A stretch of DNA of 64,000 nt from JASHPR01 sp963749145. GTDB taxonomy: Bacteria > Actinomycetota > Actinomycetes > Streptosporangiales > Streptosporangiaceae. The notes under the pieces were generated by a model. It did no database searches. It worked only from the letters and a program-made list of their open reading frames with translations, and had not been told where the DNA came from. A program made the position numbers and the translations under genes. How positions within the stretch are numbered: position 1 is the stretch's first letter; each line of letters starts with the position of its first letter. Positions 16,999 through 24,046 of the stretch are shown here, piece by piece. Where the stretch lies: positions 868,001 to 932,000 of the forward strand of contig CAVVLN010000002.1 in assembly GCA_963749145.1 (NCBI GenBank), read 5' to 3'.

Positions 16999-18447
16999 GT
17001 GGCAGCACCGCAGAACTATTTGGCGGTCATCAAGGTCGTCGGTATAGGCGGGGGCGGCGTCAACGCCGTTAACCGGATGATCGAGGAGGGACTCAAGGGC
17101 GTCGAGTTCATCGCGATCAACACCGACGCGCAGGCCCTGCTGATGAGCGACGCCGACGTCAAGCTCGACGTGGGCCGGGAACTGACCCGCGGCCTGGGCG
17201 CCGGGGCCAACCCCGATATCGGCGCGAAGGCTGCCGAGGACCACCGCGAGGAGATCGAGGAGGTGCTCAAGGGCGCCGACATGGTCTTCGTGACCGCGGG
17301 CGAAGGCGGCGGCACCGGTACCGGCGGCGCCCCGGTCGTGGCCAACGTGGCGCGCTCGCTCGGCGCGCTCACGATCGGCGTGGTCACCCGGCCATTCGGG
17401 TTCGAGGGCAAGCGGCGGGCGGCCCAGGCCGACTCGGGCATCGACCGGCTCCGCGGCGAGGTGGACACGCTGATCGTGATCCCCAACGACCGGCTGCTGT
17501 CGATCTCGGACCGGCAGGTCAGCGTGCTGGACGCGTTCAAGGCCGCCGATCAGGTGCTGCTGTCCGGTGTCCAGGGCATCACCGACCTGATCACCACCCC
17601 GGGCCTCATCAACCTGGACTTCGCCGATGTCAAGTCGGTCATGTCCGGGGCGGGATCTGCGCTCATGGGCATCGGCTCGGCCCGCGGCGACGACCGCGCG
17701 GTCGCCGCTGCGGAGAAGGCGATCTCCAGCCCGCTGCTGGAGGCCAGCATCGACGGGGCGCACGGCGTGCTGCTGTCCATCCAGGGCGGTTCCGATCTCG
17801 GGCTGTTCGAGATCCACGAGGCTGCCCAGCTGGTCTCAAGTTCGGCGGCGCTCGACGCCAACATCATCTTCGGCGCGGTCATCGACGACGCGCTCGGCGA
17901 CGAGGTCCGGGTCACGGTCATCGCCGCCGGGTTCGACGAGGGCGACGTCGCCCGGCCGAGGCCCGCGAGCGCGGCCGGGTACGGCGGGGCGCCGAGCGGC
18001 GGTTCCGGCCCGGCCCCCTCGTGGCGGCCGTTCGCGCCGCCCGACGGCCAGGCCCCCGCCGCCCAGCCCGCGCCCGCCCCGCCCGCCGCCCCGGCGCAGG
18101 ACCCGCCGTCTGCCGCGGGCGGCAAGCCGGCTGGTGAGCCTGCCCTGGCGCCGAAGGCCGCCGCGGACGGCAAGCCGGAGAAGGCCGGGCCCGGGCTGGC
18201 CGACGCGGCCGGCCCGGCCGAGCCGGGCCCGGCCCCGGGCCGGGCCGCGGCTGCCGTGGACGGCGTGCCCTCGCCGCGAGCCGCCGAGGCCACGGCCGCC
18301 GGGGACGCGCCGGGCTCGTCGCATTCCCCGGCCCGCGCGGCCGGCGGGAGCGGCGCGGGGTGGGTGCCCGACACCACGAGCACCCGGCGCCCGTCCGTGG
18401 TCTTCGAGGAAGACGACGATCTCGACGTGCCAGACTTTCTCAAGTGA
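16999..18447 (+). CDS. ftsZ: Cell division GTPase FtsZ
   Basis: 482-residue tubulin-like GTPase. GIGGGGVNAVNRM starts the fold, GGGTGTGGAPVVA (about residue 105) is the tubulin signature, and NLDFADVKSVM is the T7-loop region. About 140 residues of Pro/Ala/Gly-rich linker follow the core, and the end DDLDVPDFLK is the conserved peptide that binds SepF and other partners. The GTG at 16999 is chosen because the conserved AAPQNYLAVIKVVGIG follows at once; GAAAGG lies about 10 bases upstream. It forms the division ring. It has its own promoter region and overlaps pgeF by four bases (GTGA). Confidence 0.97.
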   Translation: MAAPQNYLAVIKVVGIGGGGVNAVNRMIEEGLKGVEFIAINTDAQALLMSDADVKLDVGRELTRGLGAGANPDIGAKAAEDHREEIEEVLKGADMVFVTAGEGGGTGTGGAPVVANVARSLGALTIGVVTRPFGFEGKRRAAQADSGIDRLRGEVDTLIVIPNDRLLSISDRQVSVLDAFKAADQVLLSGVQGITDLITTPGLINLDFADVKSVMSGAGSALMGIGSARGDDRAVAAAEKAISSPLLEASIDGAHGVLLSIQGGSDLGLFEIHEAAQLVSSSAALDANIIFGAVIDDALGDEVRVTVIAAGFDEGDVARPRPASAAGYGGAPSGGSGPAPSWRPFAPPDGQAPAAQPAPAPPAAPAQDPPSAAGGKPAGEPALAPKAAADGKPEKAGPGLADAAGPAEPGPAPGRAAAAVDGVPSPRAAEATAAGDAPGSSHSPARAAGGSGAGWVPDTTSTRRPSVVFEEDDDLDVPDFLK

Positions 18448-19382
18448 GCGGCGGTGACGGGCCCGGGGCGCCCGTCGAACTGGCGCCCGCCGGACTAGCG
18501 CCCGCCGGACTAGCGCCCGCGGGACTCGCGCCCGTCGAACTGGCGCCCGCGGGACTCGCGCCCGCGGGACTCGCGCCCGCCGAACTGGCCGTCGGCGTGC
18601 ACGTCTTGTTCACCAGCCGCCACGGCGGGGTGAGCGCAGCCCCTTACGACACGCTGAACCTGAGCGGGGCCGTCGGCGACGACGCGGGCGCGGTGGCCGC
18701 CAACCGCCGCCGGGCGGCTCAGGCGTGCGGGCTCGGGGCCGGGCGGCTGGCCTGGATGCGCCAGGTACACGGGTCGGCGGTCCGGTACGCCGCGTCCGGT
18801 GACGACGCCGGCCCGCCCGCGTCCGGTGACGACGCCGGCGCGGCCGCGTCCGGTGACGACGCCGGCGCGCCCGCGTCCGGTGACCGCGCCGGGCCCGCGG
18901 AGCCCGAGGCCGACGCGAGCTTCACGGACGTGACCGGGCTGGCGCTGGGCGTGCTGGTCGCCGACTGCGCCCCGGTGCTGCTCGCCGACCCGCGGGCCAG
19001 GATCGTCGGCGCCGCGCACGCGGGCCGCGAGGGTATGGCGGCCGGTGTGGTGACCGAGCTGATCACCGCGATGTCGGCGGCGGGCGCCGACCCGGCCCGG
19101 ATGCACGCGGTGATCGGCCCGCACATCTGCGGCGGCTGCTACGAGGTCCCGGCGGCGCTGCGCGACCGGGTCGCCCGCCAGGTACCCGAGTCGGCCTGCG
19201 TGACCAGGCGGGGCACGCCCGGGATCGACGTCGGCGCGGGCGTCGAGGCGCAGCTCGCCCGGGCCGGGGTGCGGACGGTCACCCGCGACCCGCGCTGCAC
19301 CGCCGAGACGCCGGGGCTGTACTCCTACCGGCGCGACGGGCGGACCGGCCGGATGGCCGGCTTCGTCTGGCTGGCGCCGTGA
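18444..19382 (+). CDS. pgeF: Peptidoglycan editing factor PgeF (YfiH/YlmD, multicopper-oxidase-like fold)
   Basis: 312 residues. The family core has FTSRHGGVS, LNLSGAVGDD, RLAWMRQVHGSAV, VADCAPVLLADP, GAAHAGREGMAAGVV and GPHICGGCYEVP, with the His/Cys residues of the metal site. Members remove misincorporated amino acids from muropeptide precursors or act as purine nucleoside phosphorylases. Two repeat insertions are unusual: eight 15-base units right after the start (APAGL/APVEL pentapeptides) and four 27-base units within the core (ASGDDAGPP-like). The latter interrupt the protein between the QVHG and ADC motifs. The GTG overlaps the ftsZ stop, so translation is coupled to FtsZ. This position after ftsZ is common in Gram-positives. 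Confidence 0.9.
   Translation: MSGGDGPGAPVELAPAGLAPAGLAPAGLAPVELAPAGLAPAGLAPAELAVGVHVLFTSRHGGVSAAPYDTLNLSGAVGDDAGAVAANRRRAAQACGLGAGRLAWMRQVHGSAVRYAASGDDAGPPASGDDAGAAASGDDAGAPASGDRAGPAEPEADASFTDVTGLALGVLVADCAPVLLADPRARIVGAAHAGREGMAAGVVTELITAMSAAGADPARMHAVIGPHICGGCYEVPAALRDRVARQVPESACVTRRGTPGIDVGAGVEAQLARAGVRTVTRDPRCTAETPGLYSYRRDGRTGRMAGFVWLAP
18468..18587 (+). repeat. Eight 15-base tandem units at the pgeF 5' end
   Basis: Units of the form GCGCCCGCCGGACTA run without gaps from 18468, in frame with pgeF, encoding APVEL, APAGL, APAGL, APAGL, APVEL, APAGL, APAGL, APAEL. Copies differ at a few positions, mostly silent. Confidence 0.92.
18792..18899 (+). repeat. Four 27-base tandem units inside pgeF
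   Basis: Units beginning GCGTCCGGTGAC start at 18792, 18819, 18846 and 18873 and encode ASGDDAGPP-type nonapeptides in frame. They lengthen a loop between the QVHG and ADC motifs. Confidence 0.92.
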
Positions 19383-19389
19383 CGGGCTC

Positions 19390-20130
19390 GTGACCACCGG
19401 ACCGCCGCAGGCCGGGCCGCCGGGCGTGGGCGGTCGCGAGGCGGAGATCGCGGCGCGGCTGGCAGCCGTCCGTGACCGGATCGCTGCGGCCTGTCATGCC
19501 GCGGGCCGGGCGAGCGGCGAGGTCACGCTGATCGCGGTGACCAAGACCTACCCGGTATCGGACATCCGCCTGCTCGTCGAGCTCGGCGTGGCCGACATCG
19601 GCGAGAACCGGGACCAGGAGGCCGCGCCCAAGGCGGCCGAGTGCGCCGCGCTCGGCGTCCCGGTGACCTGGCACTTCGTGGGACAGCTGCAGACCAACAA
19701 GGCGGCCAGCGTGGTGTCCTACGCCAGCGTCATCCACTCGGTGGACCGGCTGCGGCTGGTCACCGTGCTCGGCGCGCGGGCCCGGGCGGCCGGCCGCACC
19801 GTGACCGGCCTGGTCCAGGTGAGCCTCGACGACGATCCGGCCCGGGGCGGCGCCCCGGGCGGCCAGGTGGCCGCGATCGCGGACGCGATCGCCGGCGAGC
19901 CGGGCCTGGTCCTCGGGGGCGTGATGGCGGTCGCGCCGCTCGGCATGGCGGCCGACGGAGCGTTCGGGAAACTAAGAAAGATTGCCGATGCGGTACGGGC
20001 CGAGCACCCGACCGCGGTGATGATCTCCGCGGGCATGAGCGCCGACCTGGAGCAGGCGATTGAGGCTGGCGCGACACACGTGCGTGTCGGTACGGCGTTG
20101 CTCGGAGGCCGGCGCGCCTTCGTCAGGTAA
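19390..20130 (+). CDS. yggS: PLP homeostasis protein (YggS/YlmE/PROSC family)
   Basis: 246 residues, alanine racemase-like barrel without the second domain. Key motifs: IAVTKTYPVSDIR with the PLP-binding lysine, IGENRDQEAAPKAAE, TWHFVGQLQTNK, HSVDRLRL, and GMSADLEQAIEAGATHVRVGTALLG at the phosphate-binding end. The family binds and delivers pyridoxal phosphate and is often found between ftsZ and sepF, as here. GTG start 7 bases after pgeF, with weak ribosome site, suggesting coupling. Confidence 0.94.
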   Translation: MTTGPPQAGPPGVGGREAEIAARLAAVRDRIAAACHAAGRASGEVTLIAVTKTYPVSDIRLLVELGVADIGENRDQEAAPKAAECAALGVPVTWHFVGQLQTNKAASVVSYASVIHSVDRLRLVTVLGARARAAGRTVTGLVQVSLDDDPARGGAPGGQVAAIADAIAGEPGLVLGGVMAVAPLGMAADGAFGKLRKIADAVRAEHPTAVMISAGMSADLEQAIEAGATHVRVGTALLGGRRAFVR

Positions 20131-20193
20131 TGTCCCTCGCGTGGCACGCGGCGCAAGCGGGGCTGCACGGGCAGGCATGACGGAGGGCAGACG

Positions 20194-20700
20194 ATGGCCA
20201 GCGCGATGCGCAAGATGGCGGTCTATCTGGGCCTGGTAGAGGACGACAACCGCTACGACGATCATTACCAGGAAGAGTACGGTGCCGAGGAGTACGAGGA
20301 ATACGGCGCCGAGTTCATTGACCAGGCCGACCCCCGCGATGTGACCAGGCACATCGACGGCGGCCTGGAGCCGGCCTGGCTCGCCGAGCGCGAGCCCGTC
20401 ACGACGATGCAGACCACCGACCTCGCTCGGATCACCACATTGCACCCGCGCACGTACAATGAGGCCCGTACCATCGGAGAGCACTTCCGTGAGGGCACTC
20501 CGGTGATCATTAATCTGACCGAGATGGTTGACAGTGACGCCCGGCGGCTCGTGGACTTCTCGGCCGGCCTGATTTTCGGACTGCGCGGGAGCATTGACCG
20601 GGTGACGAACAAGGTGTTCCTGCTTTCCCCGGCGAACATCGAGGTGGCCGCCGAGGACAAGGCCCGCATCGCGGAAAGAGGATTCTTCAATCAAAGTTAG
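20194..20700 (+). CDS. sepF: Cell division protein SepF
   Basis: 168 residues. An amphipathic N-terminus (MASAMRKMAVYLGLVEDD), an acidic linker rich in Tyr and Glu, and a C-terminal SepF domain with HPRTYNEARTIGEHFREG, PVIINLTEMVDSDARRLVDF and GLRGSIDRVTNKVFLLSP. SepF tethers FtsZ to the membrane; actinobacteria lack FtsA, so this is the main anchor. GGAGGG about 7 bases before the ATG fixes the start. Confidence 0.96.
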   Translation: MASAMRKMAVYLGLVEDDNRYDDHYQEEYGAEEYEEYGAEFIDQADPRDVTRHIDGGLEPAWLAEREPVTTMQTTDLARITTLHPRTYNEARTIGEHFREGTPVIINLTEMVDSDARRLVDFSAGLIFGLRGSIDRVTNKVFLLSPANIEVAAEDKARIAERGFFNQS

Positions 20701-20781
20701 GCAGATGGCAACGAACTTCGCGTATGCCTACCGTGACGGGCCGTCCCGGCGCTGGCGTGACGGCGGCGGGGCAGGGCAGCC

Positions 20782-21066
20782 GTGAACATCCTGAAGCTCG
20801 TCCTGTACTACCTGCTCTGGCTCTACCTGCTGCTGCTCATCGGCAGGCTCATCTTCAGCTGGATCCAGGCGTTCTCGCGCTCCTGGCACCCGACGGGCAT
20901 CATCCTGGTGATCGCCGAGGCCGTGTACACCGCGACGGATCCTCCACTGAGATTGCTAAGGCGCTACATTCCGTCCCTCCGTCTCGGTACTGTGGCCTTG
21001 GACCTCAGCTTCATGGTGCTGTTCCTGGTGATACTTGTGCTGTTGCAGGCCGTGCAGCTGATCTGA
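20782..21066 (+). CDS. YggT family membrane protein
   Basis: 94 residues with two hydrophobic helices (about 5-27 and 73-93) and the YggT pattern SWIQAFSRSWHPTG, YTATDPPLRLLRRYIPSLRLGTVALDLSFM. The GTG at 20782 follows GGGCAGGGCAGCC, a weak site. YggT proteins are small membrane proteins often encoded between sepF and divIVA. The biochemical role is unclear. Confidence 0.9.
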   Translation: MNILKLVLYYLLWLYLLLLIGRLIFSWIQAFSRSWHPTGIILVIAEAVYTATDPPLRLLRRYIPSLRLGTVALDLSFMVLFLVILVLLQAVQLI

Positions 21067-21117
21067 TCGGGTAGCGTCCACAGGGGACCTAGCTCGACGC
21101 GCCAAGGAGACGACAAC

Positions 21118-21960
21118 ATGCCACTGACGCCCGCGGATGTGCGGAACAAGCAGTTCAGCACGACCAGGCTCAGGCCCGGCTACGACGAAGAGGAAGTGGA
21201 TGCCTTCCTCGACGAGGTCGAAGCGGAACTCGACCGGCTGATCCAGGAGAACGAAGAGCTCCGGGCCAAGCTGGCTGAGGTGCTGCGCGGGGGCAAGGTG
21301 CCCGCACTCAATGCTCCGCATGCCGAGGCCCCTGCCGACCTCATGGCGGCAGAACCGCCGCGCCACGAGCCGGAGCCGGTGCGGCCCCCCGAGCCGGTGA
21401 TGATGCCCACCCGGCCCGTCGAGGACAACATGGACACGGCCGCGCGGGTGCTGGCTCTCGCCCAGCAGACGGCCGACCAGGCGATCGCCGACGCGCGGCG
21501 CGAGGCCGACGAGACGCTCGGCCGGGCCCGGCGCGAGGCCGACGACATCCTCACCAAGGCTCGTCGCCAGTCCGAGCAGATCACCAGTGACGCCCGGGCC
21601 CGCGCGGAGAGCCTGGAGCGCGACGCCCAGGAGCGGCACCGCCAGGCCATGGGCTCGCTCGTGCAGTCCCGCGAGGAACTCGAGCGCCGGGTCGACGACC
21701 TGCGCGCGTTCGAGCGCGAGTACCGCAGCAGGCTGAAGGCGTACCTGGAAGGCCAGCTGCGCGACCTGGAGGCGGGCGCGGCCGACAGCGGCGTGTTCCC
21801 GGCCGTGACCGGCCCGCAGTCTGCGGTGACGGCGGGCATGGGCCGCATGGACGTCCGCAATGGCGGCCAGCCGGCGGTGACGGGCTCCTACGCGGCGCCC
21901 GAGCCGGTGAGCCATGGCGGCTTCCACCCGGCCGACTCGGGCCCGCACGACCGCCGCTAG
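21118..21960 (+). CDS. divIVA: Polar growth protein DivIVA (Wag31)
   Basis: 280 residues. The N-terminal DivIVA domain LTPADVRNKQFSTTRLRPGYDEEEVDAFLDEVEAELDRL binds membrane at curved poles; a Pro-rich segment and a long coiled coil (about residues 105-215) follow, then a glycine-rich tail. In actinobacteria this protein directs polar cell wall growth. AAGGAGACG at about 10 bases fixes the ATG at 21118. It sits at the end of the division cluster in the usual place. Confidence 0.95.
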   Translation: MPLTPADVRNKQFSTTRLRPGYDEEEVDAFLDEVEAELDRLIQENEELRAKLAEVLRGGKVPALNAPHAEAPADLMAAEPPRHEPEPVRPPEPVMMPTRPVEDNMDTAARVLALAQQTADQAIADARREADETLGRARREADDILTKARRQSEQITSDARARAESLERDAQERHRQAMGSLVQSREELERRVDDLRAFEREYRSRLKAYLEGQLRDLEAGAADSGVFPAVTGPQSAVTAGMGRMDVRNGGQPAVTGSYAAPEPVSHGGFHPADSGPHDRR

Positions 21961-22023
21961 CCCTACCAGTCCGACCGGCGTGCTCAGCCCTGCCCCTGCT
22001 AGCACTGCCCCGGGAGCTTTCTC

Positions 22024-23766
22024 GTGATCCGGTTCGGGACCGTCGTCACGGTCGTGCTCATCGCGATGGGGCTGCTCGTCGCCGGCGTGCTGACCAACAG
22101 CCTGCTGCTGGTCTACGTGGCCATCGGTGTGGCCGCGCTGGCGGCGGTGATGCTCACCGTCGGCGTCGTCATCTGGCGCCGCGAGATCTTCGGTACGGCC
22201 CCGGCCGCTCAGGCGGCCGGGGCGGCCACCGTTGACCAGCCCGTGATGGCCGGCCGGGTGGCCGAGACGGCGGTTCCGGCCAGGCGCGGCGGATACGGCC
22301 GGCGCGGCGGATACGGCGGTGCCGCCCGTGTCGGCAATGCCCGCGGACGCGGTGCTAGCGGGCGCGGCGGACGAGGTATCGGCCCGGCCGCCGGCTCCGG
22401 TCGAGGCCGCCCTGACGTTCGAGGTCCCGCCGCCGTTCGAGGTCCCGCCGCCGTTCGGTGCGCGCCTCCCCGCCGAAGCGGTGCCACCCCCGGAGCAGGT
22501 GCCAGCCGAGACCGCGCCATCCGAGGTGCCCCTGCCCGCCGGGGCGGCATCGGCCAGGGCAGCGCATCCGGCCGATGCCGGCTTGCCTGAGGCGGCGGCG
22601 CCGGCCAAGGCGGTGCCGGCCGATGCGGCAGCGCGGGCCGAGGCGGCGCTGGGCGATGCGGTGCCGGCCGAGGCGGCGGCGCCGGCGGATGCGGCAGCGC
22701 CGGGCCGCGTGCCCGGGTTCGCCCGGGCCCGGCCGGCCGCGGCCGTGCCGCCGCTGCCCGGCCCGGCCGAGGCGCCGGCCCGCGAGACCATGACCTCACT
22801 CGGCCAGGTCACCGTGTCGGCCGGCCCAGCCGCAGCGACGTCCGGCCGCCGCCCCCCGACGCTGGTGTCGCCCGGGCCGGCGGCTGGCGGCCCGCCCGGC
22901 CGTGGCCGCGCCGAGTTCAACGACCGGGTGGCGGTGCCGCCGACGGTGAGCCCGACCCGCTCCGAGCCGCCGTCACCTCCCGAGCCGCCACGTCATCGCG
23001 CACCGAGGCTCCCCGCTCCCAGGCTCCCCGCTCCGAGGCTCCCCGCTCCGAGGCTCCCCGCTCCGAGGCTCCCCGCTCCGAGGCTCCCCGCTCCGAGGCT
23101 CCCCGCTCCGAGGCTCCCCGCTCCGAGGCTCCCCGCTCCGAGGCCCCGCGTACCGAGGCTCCGCGGTCCGAGGCCGCGCCGCAGGGCCGCCCGGCGACCG
23201 CCGACGAGGGTCCCGGGACGAGCGACGAGAGCCGCGGGACGAACGAGGCCACGATGGCCGCAGTAGCGGCCGCAGCGGCCCTGCTGTCTGGCCCTCCCGC
23301 CGAGGCCACCGAACCCGAATCGCCCGCCGGCGCGGGCGGTCGTGAGCCGCCCGGCGGCCCGGGCGTCCCCGGACCGCCGGCCGGCCCAGGCGAGCGCTCC
23401 TCCTCCGCTGAGCCGTCGTCCGCCGAGCGAGCCCGGGACGAGCCGGTCCCGGCCCAGCCATCCTCGGCGCCAGACGCAACCGCCGCCGCGACCGCGCCGG
23501 CTGCCGCCGCGACCGGGCCGGCTGCCGCCGCGACCGGGCCGGCTGCCGGCGCGGCTGCGCCTCCTAGCGGTGCACCAGGCCGGCGGGGCCCCGGCACCGA
23601 GGTCACTATCGTCCCTGGCATCACCAGGTACCACCGCGGCGAGTGCATCCTGATCCGCTTCCTGAGCCAGGAGGATCTGGAGACCATGACCCTGGCCGCG
23701 GCCGAGGAGGCGGGCTGCGTGCCCTGCAAGGCCTGCCGTCCCGAACAGGTACTGGCCGACGACTAG
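22024..23766 (+). CDS. Membrane protein with long linker and C-terminal Cys/His motif (two compensating frame breaks)
   Basis: The GTG at 22024 opens VIRFGTVVTVVLIAMGLLVAG, two membrane helices and WRREIFGTAP. A coding-like reading continues in a different frame from about 22280 (GAADTAVPPVSAMPADAVLAG) to about 22980, then returns to the first frame for TEAPRSEAPRSE repeats and the end. The C-terminus RYHRGECILIRFL followed by EEAGCVPCKACRP contains clustered Cys/His that could bind metal. As the sequence stands the first frame stops at 22588. The two shifts cancel (+1 then -1) and both lie in low-complexity linker, so either sequencing errors or tolerated mutations are possible. A membrane protein of this layout after divIVA is typical of these actinobacteria. 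Function unknown. Confidence 0.6.
23005..23169 (+). repeat. Eleven 15-base tandem units (EAPRS repeats)
   Basis: Units GAGGCTCCCCGCTCC repeat from 23005. The first nine are nearly identical and the last two have drifted. In the frame of the C-terminal domain they encode EAPRS; in the frame used just upstream they read APRLP. Confidence 0.93.
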
Positions 23767-23787
23767 TCCAGCCCGGGCCGCCTCCTT

Positions 23788-23840
23788 CATGATCTCGGTA
23801 GCTAACGTCGGCTATTTACGTCTTACCTACCGAGATCATG
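23788..23840. terminator. 14-base inverted repeat after the post-divIVA gene
   Basis: CATGATCTCGGTAG (23788-23801) and CTACCGAGATCATG (23827-23840) are perfect inverted repeats around a 25-base AT-rich loop, 22 bases after a stop codon and between convergent genes. A bidirectional terminator is likely. There is no U-run, so it would not be a classical intrinsic terminator. Confidence 0.5.
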
Positions 23841-23890
23841 GACGGCGGCGAGCACGCGGCGCCGAGGCCACCCCGACGAGGGCCGCCAAC

Positions 23891-23943
23891 CATGATCTGG
23901 GTACCTGAGGTGGTGCATGTGTGCCCCAGGTACCCAGATCATG
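23891..23943. terminator. 17-base inverted repeat downstream of ileS
   Basis: CATGATCTGGGTACCTG (23891-23907) and CAGGTACCCAGATCATG (23927-23943) match perfectly around a 19-base loop. The right arm is also the beginning of the 39-base direct repeat array. It is related to the inverted repeat at 23788 (CATGATCT shared), so this looks like a family of intergenic hairpins. Confidence 0.5.
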
Positions 23944-24046
23944 AAGCCGGGACGCGGCGGAGCCAGGAGTACCCAGATCATGAAGCCGGGACGCGGTGGA
24001 GCCAGGAGTACCCAGATCATGAAGCCGGGATCCGGCGGAGCCAGAA
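23930..24046. repeat. Three 39-base direct repeats covering the ileS 3' end
   Basis: Units beginning GTACCCAGATCATGAAGCCG start at 23930, 23969 and 24008. The third contains the last ten codons and stop codon of ileS (stop at 24017-24019); the other two are extra copies in the spacer. The ileS 3' end has evidently been duplicated outward, or a repeat has replaced the original end. Confidence 0.92.

Noticed and set aside
23823..24020. 65-codon ORF of 13-residue repeats starting at the ileS stop
   Set aside because: It is fully explained by the 39-base DNA repeats and inverted repeats and has no ribosome site of its own; kept only as a remark in the findings.
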